Part shown: one piece after another, positions 7,642-14,399 of the stretch | Layout: every line of letters starts with the position of its first letter | Position numbering within the stretch: position 1 is the stretch's first letter | NCBI GenBank assembly: GCA_031423615.1 | Contig: JANPFV010000100.1 | Span: 1 to 37,534 of the forward strand | From: JADLGJ01 sp031423615 | GTDB lineage: Bacteria > Omnitrophota > Gorgyraeia > Zapsychrales > JANLHA01 | DNA length: 37,534 nt | Reading direction: 5' to 3' | Position numbers and translations under genes: made by a program | The notes under the pieces: generated by a model | Database searches by the model: none | Told to the model about the DNA's origin: nothing | Seen by the model: only the letters and a program-made list of their open reading frames with translations

Positions 7642-9237
7642 ATGCAGAGCAAGGAATTAAAAGCTGATATTGATAAGCTCATTGCCCTCGGCAAGAAGAA
7701 GGGTTTCTTGACCTATGATGAGGTCAATGAAACGCTTTCAGAGAAGATCGAATCGTCGGAAGAGATCGACAAGGTGTTTGAGATTCTAGACGGAAAAAAC
7801 ATCAAGGTCTTAGAAAGCGATGACGATTTTGAAGAAGGAGCGACCCCAGCCGCTGAAGACGATGCAGAATCCGAAGACGAACCGGCGTCCCGTCAGGTTG
7901 AGGAACCCGTGCGTGAAGAAGTCGATTACGCCGATAAGTTTATTCCTCTCGATGATCCGGTTAAAATGTATTTAAAGCAAATGGGTTCTATTCCGCTTTT
8001 GACCCGCGAAGAAGAAATCACCTTGGCTAAACGCATTGAGGAGGCCGAACAAAGATTGGCGGAAGCTTTGTTCATGACGTCCTATGCCCGCAAAGCGGCT
8101 TTAGAAATGATCAATCGCGTTTTAAACGGAGAAGTCAACGTCGAAGATGTTGTTAAAGATGAGCTGGAACGCCGACCTAAATTGATCCGGGATTTAAACC
8201 GTATTATTAAAAAGGTTCGCACCAGCCGTGTTGGAACAACTCAGTCGGCGATGACGTTGGCGGAGTTTAAGCTGACCGCCGCTTTCAATGAGGAAGTCAT
8301 TGTTCAAATTACGGATTGGGTCGAGAGAGCGGAAAAAATTGATCATGCCCTCAAGGGACGTCGCGCCATCGCCGACATGGCGGAACTGCGCAAGGAAAAA
8401 AAGCAGATTCTCAAAGAATTGGCTGATTCTCTCCCCAAGATCAAGGAGCAGTTGCGCGTTATTAAAATCCGGCAGGCCAAGTTCAACAAAGCCAAAAAAC
8501 TTCTTGTAGAAGCGAATCTTCGGCTCGTGGTGAGTATTGCCAAAAAATATATCAATCGTGGTCTTTCCTTCTTAGACTTGATTCAGGAAGGGAACATGGG
8601 CCTGATCCGCGCCGTGGAAAAGTTTGAATACAAGCGCGGTTATAAGTTTTCAACCTATGCGACCTGGTGGATTCGACAGGCCATTACGCGATCCATAGCC
8701 GACCAAGCCCGGACGATCCGTATTCCTGTCCATATGACGGAAACGATTAACAAGATCATCCGTGTGTCCCGTCAATTTGTCCAGGAAAGCGGCCGCGAAC
8801 CTTTGGCCCAAGAAATCGCCAAACAAATGCGCATTCCCGTCGGGAAGGTCAAAGAGATTTTAAAGATTTCCCAAGTCCCCATCTCTTTGCAAACACCTAT
8901 CGGCGATGAAGGCGATACAAACTTCGGGGATTTTATCGAAGATAAAAAAGCTGTCTCGCCAGCGAATGCAACACTCCATTCCATGCTTAAAGAAGAAATC
9001 GGCGCGGTGTTGCAAACCCTGGATGAACGGGAACGTAAAATTCTTGAATTGCGTTTTGGAATTTATGACGGGACCAGCCGCACTTTGGAAGAAGTGGGCA
9101 GCGAATTTAATGTCACGCGTGAGCGTGTCCGCCAAATCGAATCAAAGGCTTTGCGTAAGTTGCGCCATCCCAGCCGTTCCCGACGCATCAAGTCTTTTAT
9201 TGATATGTCATTAAGGGAAGCGGAGAATACGGCGTAA
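7642..9237 (+). CDS. rpoD: primary sigma factor RpoD (sigma70)
   Basis: The housekeeping sigma factor, which directs RNA polymerase to -35/-10 promoters. Region 1.1 is present at about residues 1-60, followed by an acidic linker rich in D and E (60-95). Region 1.2 begins at DPVKMYLKQMG (about 105). Region 2, with the -10-recognising and melting helices (YKFSTYATWWIRQAITR), lies at about 287-360, and region 3 follows. Region 4 with the helix-turn-helix (ERERKILELRFG to VTRERVRQIESKALRKLRHP) lies at about 455-520. The length of 531 residues and the presence of region 1.1 mark it as the primary rather than an alternative sigma factor. Its start touches the dnaG stop. Confidence 0.98.
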   Translation: MQSKELKADIDKLIALGKKKGFLTYDEVNETLSEKIESSEEIDKVFEILDGKNIKVLESDDDFEEGATPAAEDDAESEDEPASRQVEEPVREEVDYADKFIPLDDPVKMYLKQMGSIPLLTREEEITLAKRIEEAEQRLAEALFMTSYARKAALEMINRVLNGEVNVEDVVKDELERRPKLIRDLNRIIKKVRTSRVGTTQSAMTLAEFKLTAAFNEEVIVQITDWVERAEKIDHALKGRRAIADMAELRKEKKQILKELADSLPKIKEQLRVIKIRQAKFNKAKKLLVEANLRLVVSIAKKYINRGLSFLDLIQEGNMGLIRAVEKFEYKRGYKFSTYATWWIRQAITRSIADQARTIRIPVHMTETINKIIRVSRQFVQESGREPLAQEIAKQMRIPVGKVKEILKISQVPISLQTPIGDEGDTNFGDFIEDKKAVSPANATLHSMLKEEIGAVLQTLDERERKILELRFGIYDGTSRTLEEVGSEFNVTRERVRQIESKALRKLRHPSRSRRIKSFIDMSLREAENTA

Positions 9238-9258
9238 ATCCGCCTTTTGTTTAAATCC

Positions 9259-9304
9259 ATAACTTAAAGCCCTGCACCTTTTCTGGTGGAGGGCTTTAAG
9301 TTAT
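9259..9304 (+). terminator. long hairpin after rpoD, probable terminator
   Basis: Twenty-base arms (9259-9278 and 9285-9304) pair with a single G-G mismatch around a six-base loop, 21 bases after the rpoD stop. A run of T residues is missing, so termination might be factor-assisted, or the hairpin may stabilise the rpoD mRNA 3' end. Its right arm runs directly into the promoter-like sequence of the next gene. Confidence 0.6.
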
Positions 9305-9312
9305 GCTATATT
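9304..9312 (+). promoter_or_regulatory. extended -10 promoter element
   Basis: TGC followed by TATATT, ten bases before the ATG at 9322, with no clear -35. If it is used, transcription would start only a few bases before the ATG, giving a nearly leaderless mRNA. This fits the absence of a Shine-Dalgarno sequence there. Confidence 0.35.
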
Positions 9313-9321
9313 GCTAAGTAT

Positions 9322-10326
9322 ATGGGAAATTTGATTATTATATTTTTTATTTTGACGGCGTGTTTCGCCCCGAACTGGAAAGCTGCGGCCCAAGAGCCGG
9401 CGGTGATTAACGCGCAAGTCTTAGAGGATGCGGACGACTTTGATGAGGAAACGACGGATGAAAAGACTTTTGATAAGATCAATGAGGTGGTGCAAAAGAT
9501 TTACGATAAAATCTTAATGGCTAAGGCCCAGTACAGGGAACTTGCTGATTTCGACGAAAAAAGTCTCACTAAAAACCAGGACGGGTTTTATACCATCCAT
9601 TATGAAACCCAGATTCCATCCGCCGGAGGCAAGACGACACTGTATGCTTTTAAATTAGATGTGGAACCCCTCAAGGCTGACACTTACAATTCGCACGAGG
9701 GTTATTTCAATTATCCCCTACCGCTTTTAAACAAGCAGTTTGCAGGATATATCATTAAGCATCCCTTACGTCGACAATTCGATTTATCCACAGTTTTGAA
9801 TCAATGCGCTGAAGAATTGGCCGATTATCAGCAGAAATTTATGCCGCTGCGTTTTTTAATCATCCCGGCCCAAGAGAGTTTCAAGGTCCATGAACCCATC
9901 CGTTTTAAAGTGGTGTTAGCCAATATTTCCCAACAAAATATTTTAGTCGAGAGTTTGGGAAGGGAAAGTTTATTTTTTACTTTAAATGGCGCTACATGGG
10001 GAGCTACGGCGGGTGAAGCTGAATCTTTCGAGGGGCTTTCGGCAAAGGAAATGGTGAGAGAGCAGCGCCGCAGAGAACGGGAAATGCGGGCTGCGGCCCG
10101 CGCGCAAAGCCGACAAGCAAGAAATCAATCTGCTTCATCGACAATAAGGGGTAAGCGGACCATGGTTGGCGATAAATTGATCCTCAGGTCGAATGAAGCT
10201 TTGACAATTGATTTTACGGGCGAAGGATATAAAAGGGCCCAGAACGTCGAGATTCGCGGGATTTATCAGCTCAATTTTAAAGGGCTTAAACCAACCGCTA
10301 CGGCCGTTATGAAAATTGTGGAATAG
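9322..10326 (+). CDS. secreted or lipid-anchored hypothetical protein
   Basis: No family is recognised. From the ATG at 9322 the N-terminus is a hydrophobic stretch ending in LTAC (residues 11-14), a plausible lipobox, followed by an AAA-rich segment, so export is likely. The n-region lacks a positive charge. A GTG at 9286 would add 12 residues with two lysines and make a better signal peptide, but it lies inside the rpoD hairpin. Residues about 35-70 are acidic. The middle (180-240) looks like a beta-rich domain (FKVHEPIRFKVVLANISQQN), and about 245-285 is a highly charged R/E/A-rich helix. The C-terminus returns to beta structure. This pattern resembles immunoglobulin-like surface proteins, but that is only inference. 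Confidence 0.7.
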   Translation: MGNLIIIFFILTACFAPNWKAAAQEPAVINAQVLEDADDFDEETTDEKTFDKINEVVQKIYDKILMAKAQYRELADFDEKSLTKNQDGFYTIHYETQIPSAGGKTTLYAFKLDVEPLKADTYNSHEGYFNYPLPLLNKQFAGYIIKHPLRRQFDLSTVLNQCAEELADYQQKFMPLRFLIIPAQESFKVHEPIRFKVVLANISQQNILVESLGRESLFFTLNGATWGATAGEAESFEGLSAKEMVREQRRREREMRAAARAQSRQARNQSASSTIRGKRTMVGDKLILRSNEALTIDFTGEGYKRAQNVEIRGIYQLNFKGLKPTATAVMKIVE

Positions 10327-10334
10327 CATAATTT

Positions 10335-10476
10335 AACGCCGCGTGTAAGTTATCTATCGTTACACGTGATGCTTACTGATTCGACAAGTCCTTTTGAGGC
10401 TCATTTGTTTTGCGCCTCTATGGCGCTATTCGCCTAAAAAGGACTTGGCAAATCAGTAAAACTTGCACGTCGCGTT
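10335..10476. repeat. imperfect palindromic element
   Basis: The outer arms AACGCCGCGTGTAAGT (10335-10350) and ACTTGCACGTCGCGTT (10461-10476) are near-perfect inverted repeats. Inner arms from about 10371 to 10400 (containing TTACTGATTCGACAAGTCC) and from about 10431 to 10459 pair imperfectly. The apex holds a small GCGCC/GGCGC hairpin (10412-10425). A competing local hairpin CGTGTAA/TTACACG uses 10342-10348 and 10360-10366. It occupies most of the non-coding stretch 10327-10615. The remainder (10477-10589) is AT-rich, with a short ATTGT-ACAAT palindrome at 10541-10552 and nothing else recognisable. It could be a miniature mobile element or a structured RNA. Confidence 0.65.
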
Positions 10477-10589
10477 AATTTACGTGTTCTTTATCTCCAT
10501 TGCTCCCCAAAAGTTATTGAAACTTCCTACCTCTTGTGATATTGTAAACAATCATCTTTGGGCATTTTTTTATAAATTTTTGGTTGCTT

Positions 10590-10614
10590 GGCTCAATCGG
10601 TTTGAGTTTTTTTT
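10590..10614 (+). terminator. terminator-like hairpin with T8 tract that also resembles a tRNA D-arm relic
   Basis: CTCAA (10592-10596) and TTGAG (10602-10606) form a short stem followed by eight T residues (10607-10614), ending one base before the tRNA at 10616. The stretch GCTCAATCGGTTTGAG (10591-10606) matches the D-arm of that tRNA (GCTCAGTCGGTTAGAG, 10625-10640) at 14 of 16 positions. It may therefore be a decayed tRNA fragment rather than a selected terminator. Confidence 0.4.
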
Positions 10615-10615
10615 A

Positions 10616-10689
<74 letters not shown>

Positions 10690-10705
10690 GTCAAAACAAT
10701 TTTAC

Positions 10706-10809
10706 AGGACTTCGCGATAATATTGTGGGTAATATTGAGGGACTCATAGCTCAGTCCATAGGACTTCGCGATAATATTGTGGGTAATATTTAGGGACTCA
10801 TAGCTCAGT
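10706..10809 (+). repeat. tandem duplication of the tRNA-Val leader and 5' end
   Basis: A 50-base unit beginning AGGACTTCGCGATAATATTG occurs at 10706-10755 and again at 10760-10809, with one mismatch (G at 10737, T at 10791), a period of 54 bases and a 4-base junction. Both copies end in GGGACTCATAGCTCAGT, the 5' end of tRNA-Val. The upstream copy therefore carries a 16-base truncated tRNA-Val start (10740-10755), and the downstream copy is the real gene. Confidence 0.9.
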
Positions 10810-10867
10810 TGGTTAGAGCGCTGCCCTCACATGGCAGAGGTCGGTGGTTCAAGTCCACCTGGGTCCA
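10794..10867 (+). tRNA. tRNA-Val (CAC anticodon)
   Basis: Cloverleaf of 74 bases: acceptor GGACTCA/TGGGTCC, D stem GCTC/GAGC, anticodon stem CTGCC/GGCAG with loop CTCACAT (anticodon CAC, reading GUG), T stem GGTGG/CCACC with loop TTCAAGT, and discriminator A. The CCA end is not encoded. The gene lies 43 bases before the next coding sequence. Confidence 0.93.
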
Positions 10868-10910
10868 TGTTTATAATTTGATAATGTGATTTCAAAGAAG
10901 GGTCGAGCCA

Positions 10911-11639
10911 GTGATTGAAACGCTTTCTATCAAGGACCAAATCAAAAAGTTAATTGAACTTCAAAAGCTCGACGGTGATATTTACGCCTTAAAAAGAGAA
11001 TTGCGCGAAAAGCCGGATTATCTGGCCAACCTTAAACAAGATTTTGAAAATAAAAAAGCCAAGCTTAAAACGCATGAAGAACAGTACAAAACTTTACAAG
11101 TTACCCACAAGACATTGGAAGGGGATTTAAAAGGACAGGATGATGCTATAGCCAAAGCCAACGCGCAACTGTCGCTTTTAAAAACCAATCGGGAATATAC
11201 GGCCAAGCTGGCGGAGATTGAGAATATCAAGGCCGACAAAGGCCAGGTCGAAGAAAAACTGCTTTTTTCTTACGATGCTTTAGATCTGGCCAAGAGTGAA
11301 ATCGATAAAGAAAAAGTTATCGTCGCGGAAGAAGAAAAGAAATATTTGGCTGAGAAAAAAGTGGTTGAAGATTCGGTCAAAATTTTGGAAGACAAGGTTG
11401 CGATTTTAGATGGCCAGCGCGCCTTGATCGCTCCTGCGGTCCCCAAGATCAGTCTGGCGCGATACGAGAGAGTTTTGCAACATACCGACGGTCTGGCTAT
11501 CGTTGCGGTCCGCAAAGGGGTTTGTGTGGGTTGTTATATGAATGTTCCGGCGCAAGTCGCCAACCAGATCAAGATGAGCAAGGAACTGGTTTTTTGCGAA
11601 ACGTGCGCGCGGATCATTTATCTTGAAGAAGACCTTTAG
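10911..11639 (+). CDS. zinc-ribbon coiled-coil protein (DUF164/zf-RING_7 type)
   Basis: Cytoplasmic 242-residue protein. Residues about 10-180 are a long, charged alpha-helical hairpin or coiled coil. The C-terminus carries a four-cysteine zinc ribbon, with the first pair in GVCVGCYMN and the second in VFCETCARI. This architecture matches the bacterial C4-type zinc ribbon family once called DUF164, whose function is poorly defined and is generally thought to involve nucleic acid or protein binding. A GTG start at 10911 is preceded by an AAGAAGGG ribosome-binding site. The stop codon abuts the ATG of the RNase H gene, so the two are certainly co-transcribed. Confidence 0.9.
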   Translation: MIETLSIKDQIKKLIELQKLDGDIYALKRELREKPDYLANLKQDFENKKAKLKTHEEQYKTLQVTHKTLEGDLKGQDDAIAKANAQLSLLKTNREYTAKLAEIENIKADKGQVEEKLLFSYDALDLAKSEIDKEKVIVAEEEKKYLAEKKVVEDSVKILEDKVAILDGQRALIAPAVPKISLARYERVLQHTDGLAIVAVRKGVCVGCYMNVPAQVANQIKMSKELVFCETCARIIYLEEDL

Positions 11640-12113
11640 ATGAGTGGAAAAGTTTTGTATATTTTTACGGACGGTGGGGCGAGCGGAAATCCGGGACCGG
11701 CCGGTATAGGTGTGGTGATCAAGGAAGGTGGCCAAACAGTTTTAGAAATTTCCCAAGGGATCGGCCACGCGACAAACAATGTTGCCGAATACAAAGCCGT
11801 CATCGCGGCCCTTGAGGAAGCGGTCCGTCGGGGTGCAGAAAAAGTCTTTCTCAATACCGATAGTGAGCTGGTTTATTTTCAGCTCCTGGGAACTTATAAA
11901 GTCAAAAACGAAATGTTGTCCGAGCTTGTCGAGCGGATCCGGCAGATTTCAAAAAAGATAAAATCCGTTGAGATCATGGCCATCCCGCGGGAAAAAAATG
12001 TGGAAGCCGATCGTCTGGCTAAGCAGGCCATTGTCAAAACAAGAATTCAGCAGGCCAAGGTGGTTGCCTCGAAGCCCATCTTCGGGGAGGAAAGTCCGGG
12101 CTCCGCAGGGTAA
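11640..12113 (+). CDS. RNase HI-family ribonuclease
   Basis: Predicted to cleave the RNA strand of RNA-DNA hybrids. The fold begins IFTDGGASGNPGPAGIG, and the acidic active-site set is visible as D11, E50 (NVAEYKA), D74 (NTDSELV) and D124 (VEADRLAK). At 157 residues it is close to the family size. It resembles the RnhA-like branch that lacks an extended basic handle. The last 20 or so residues, after VEADRLAKQA, are unusual because they are read from the 5' strand of the RNase P RNA gene. The stop codon at 12111-12113 therefore lies inside that RNA. No earlier in-frame stop exists. It is preceded with no gap by the zinc-ribbon gene. Confidence 0.93.
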   Translation: MSGKVLYIFTDGGASGNPGPAGIGVVIKEGGQTVLEISQGIGHATNNVAEYKAVIAALEEAVRRGAEKVFLNTDSELVYFQLLGTYKVKNEMLSELVERIRQISKKIKSVEIMAIPREKNVEADRLAKQAIVKTRIQQAKVVASKPIFGEESPGSAG

Positions 12114-12389
12114 TGCATCCAGATAATTCTGGACACTCGTCGGGAAACCGATGAGGAGGATCAGAGCTACAGAGACGAGCCCCTTGAGTGGGGAATGAAA
12201 CGAGCAATCTCTGCAGGGAGTAAGGCCAAATAGGAAGCGATCCCGCAAGGGACTAGGGAGTGACCCGCTCCGTCATCAGCTTCGGGTAGGCTGCAAGAGT
12301 CGGAAGGGTGACCTTCCGAGTGAGTTGAATAACCATCATTCCCGCCCTAAAACGATCGGGAAACATAACTCGGCTTATTGGCCTGTTGA
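12047..12389 (+). ncRNA. rnpB: RNase P RNA (bacterial class A type)
   Basis: The catalytic RNA that removes tRNA 5' leaders. The hallmark 5' motif GAGGAAAGTCCGGGCTC is at 12087-12103. ACAGAGACGAGCCCC starts near 12169, the GAAACGAGCAATCTC and CAGGGAGTAAGG blocks lie at about 12197-12224, and the 3' conserved CTCGGCTTAT is at 12369-12378. Helix P1 pairs CAGCAGGCCAA (12048-12058) with TTGGCCTGTTG (12378-12388), which sets the ends. P3 is visible as CTCGAAG/CTTCGGG around 12069-12086. The first 67 bases overlap the RNase H reading frame. Exact ends are uncertain by a few bases. Confidence 0.93.
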
Positions 12390-12465
12390 TTTATTTAAAC
12401 ACAAGCAGTGAGCATTCCAACAGGAAGTTTTTAAAATTAATGCAACAGCACTAGGGAGGATGTAA

Positions 12466-13218
12466 ATGTCAGGTCATTCAAAGTGGGCTAGTATTAAACA
12501 CAAAAAAGCGGCAACGGACGCCAAGCGCGGCGCGGCTTTTACCAAGGTCACCAGAGAAATTACCGCGGCAGCGAGAGCCAGCGGCGGGGATATGAATACC
12601 AATCCGCGTCTACGGACGGCTGTGGCCCGTGCACGATTTTTGAATATGCCAAACGTTAACGTCGAGAATGCCATTAAAAAAGGGACCGGTGAACTTCCCG
12701 GCATTGTTTATGAAGATGTGACGTTTGATGCGTATGGCCCAGGCGGAGTTGCTATGTTAATTGAGGGCCTGACCGACAACAAAAACCGTACCACGGCGGA
12801 AGTCCGTAATATTCTTTCCAAAAAAAATGGCAGTCTGGCTGGGGCCGGAAGCACGGCCTGGATGTTTGCCTCCAAAGGTTTTATTTCTATCGAAAAAGGC
12901 AAGACCACCGAAGATCAGCTGATGGATATTGCGCTGGAAGCCGGTGCGGACGATATTAAGACGGAAGGCAGTTATTTTGAAATCACCTGTGAGCCGGCCA
13001 GTCTCGAAGCCGTCAAGGCCGCGGTCACTGCTAAAAATATTCCCATCGATACCGCGGAGTTGACCAAGGTCCCTAATGCTTATGTGAAAACGACCGGGGC
13101 GGATGCCAAACAAATGTTGGGCCTCATGGAAGCCTTGGAAGAACACGAGGACATTCAGCAGGTGCACGCGAATTTTGATATCCCCGAAGACGAAATGGAA
13201 AAAGCGACGGAAGAATAA
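12466..13218 (+). CDS. yebC: YebC/PmpR family protein (TACO1-like)
   Basis: A 250-residue protein beginning with the family hallmark MSGHSKWASIKHKKAATDAKRG, followed by NPRLRTAVARAR and the YGPGGVAMLIEGLTDNKNRT block (each part visible in its usual place). Members have been described both as DNA-binding transcription regulators and, more recently, as ribosome-associated factors that relieve stalling. The sequence does not decide between these. A strong AGGGAGG ribosome-binding site lies before the ATG. The gene lies two bases before ruvC, a common bacterial arrangement. Confidence 0.95.
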   Translation: MSGHSKWASIKHKKAATDAKRGAAFTKVTREITAAARASGGDMNTNPRLRTAVARARFLNMPNVNVENAIKKGTGELPGIVYEDVTFDAYGPGGVAMLIEGLTDNKNRTTAEVRNILSKKNGSLAGAGSTAWMFASKGFISIEKGKTTEDQLMDIALEAGADDIKTEGSYFEITCEPASLEAVKAAVTAKNIPIDTAELTKVPNAYVKTTGADAKQMLGLMEALEEHEDIQQVHANFDIPEDEMEKATEE

Positions 13219-13220
13219 AA

Positions 13221-13706
13221 ATGAGGATACTGGGTGTTGACCCGGGTTTGAAGGCGACCGGATACGGTGTGATTGAAGTGGGTGACAAGTCAAAACGTAC
13301 CGTCCAATTGTTAGAAACGGGGACTATTGAGCCAGCGGCCAGTTCTTTACTTCCCGAGAAGATCGGTAAAATTTATAAGCATCTTGATGCTATTGTCCGG
13401 GAACATTCTCCCAAGGTCATGGTCCTGGAAAAACTTTATGCCCATTACAAACATCCCACCACCGCCTGTATTTTAGGACACGCGCGAGGGGTGATTTGTC
13501 TGGTTTGTCATGATCGCGGAATCAGGTTAGTCGAAGAAAGCGTCAAGAGGATCCGTAAAGCCTTAGTCGGCAACGGCAGTGCTTCAAAGGAACAGACGCG
13601 GGCGGTTGTCGCGCATATTCTCAAATTTAATCCCGAAAAGATCACCTTAGACGCCAGTGATGCTTTGGCCTTGGCGCTGGGGTATGCGCATCTGGAACGG
13701 TATTGA
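13221..13706 (+). CDS. ruvC: Holliday junction resolvase RuvC
   Basis: Endonuclease that resolves Holliday junctions in recombination, acting as a dimer with RuvAB. The acidic catalytic residues are D7 (MRILGVDPG), E70 (VLEKLYAH), D144 and D147 (LDASDALALA), matching the RNase H-like RuvC fold. The length of 161 residues is typical. The ATG starts two bases after the yebC stop. The expected partner RuvA follows after 66 bases, but RuvB does not. Confidence 0.96.
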   Translation: MRILGVDPGLKATGYGVIEVGDKSKRTVQLLETGTIEPAASSLLPEKIGKIYKHLDAIVREHSPKVMVLEKLYAHYKHPTTACILGHARGVICLVCHDRGIRLVEESVKRIRKALVGNGSASKEQTRAVVAHILKFNPEKITLDASDALALALGYAHLERY

Positions 13707-13731
13707 CCGGGGAATAAAATCGGATAACACA

Positions 13732-13759
13732 TTGCTTAAAATCATGTTTCAGGTAAAAT
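13732..13759 (+). promoter_or_regulatory. possible promoter before ruvA
   Basis: TTGCTT (13732-13737) and TAAAAT (13754-13759) are separated by 16 bases and lie just before the ruvA ATG. This is the only gap over 60 bases inside the yebC-to-pheA run, so an internal promoter is reasonable. Confidence 0.4.
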
Positions 13760-13772
13760 AGCCCGAGGGTGC

Positions 13773-14399
13773 ATGATCGTTAGAATGAGCGGACAGGTTT
13801 TGGAGAAAAATGAATATGCCGTCGTTTTAAATGTCGGTGGTGTATCCTACGAAATCCTTGTGCCGGCCCCGATTTTGCAGCGTCTGGACGAACAAAAAGA
13901 TGAAAAAGGTCAGGTCACTTTTACGACGTATCATTATTTTCAAATGAGCCAGTCCAGCGGTGTTCCGGTCCTCGTCGGATTTTTGAATGAGATTGAAAAG
14001 GATTTTTTTCTGCAAATCATTACCGTTTCCGGAATCGGTCCTCGCGCCGCTGTTAAAGCGTTGAGCAAACCGTTTTCGGAAATTTCCCGGGCGATCAGCG
14101 AGGCTGACGTCAATTATTTGAAGACCTTGCCGGGAATCGGTCCGCAAAAAGCCAAGGAAATCATTGCCAAGCTCGAGGGCAAGGTAGGCAAATTCGGTCT
14201 GATTCGTAATCATACCGCGGCGCAGACTCCAACCCCACTGCCCACGTGGACGGAAGAAGCCATGGGGGTCCTTTTACAGTTGCAGTACAAGCGACCCGAA
14301 GCACAAGAGATGATCGACAAAGCCTTGAAGCGCGCAACCGGCATCGCCTCAGTAGAAGAACTTCTCAATGAAATTTATAAACAAAGGATGAGCGGTTAA
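13773..14399 (+). CDS. ruvA: Holliday junction branch migration protein RuvA
   Basis: RuvA binds four-way junctions and recruits the RuvB motor. The N-terminal OB-fold domain starts MIVRMSGQVLEK, and its GGVSYEILVP strand is typical. Two helix-hairpin-helix motifs follow (VSGIGPRAA near 90 and LPGIGPQKA near 123). A C-terminal domain that normally contacts RuvB is present (about 155-208). The length of 208 residues is normal. Its TAA overlaps the scpB ATG by one base, so translation is coupled. ruvB is not adjacent. Confidence 0.96.
   Translation: MIVRMSGQVLEKNEYAVVLNVGGVSYEILVPAPILQRLDEQKDEKGQVTFTTYHYFQMSQSSGVPVLVGFLNEIEKDFFLQIITVSGIGPRAAVKALSKPFSEISRAISEADVNYLKTLPGIGPQKAKEIIAKLEGKVGKFGLIRNHTAAQTPTPLPTWTEEAMGVLLQLQYKRPEAQEMIDKALKRATGIASVEELLNEIYKQRMSG

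Noticed and set aside
10706..10809. CRISPR-like direct repeat
   Set aside because: There are only two copies, with a 4-base gap, and the repeat includes part of a tRNA. There is no spacer structure and no cas gene.
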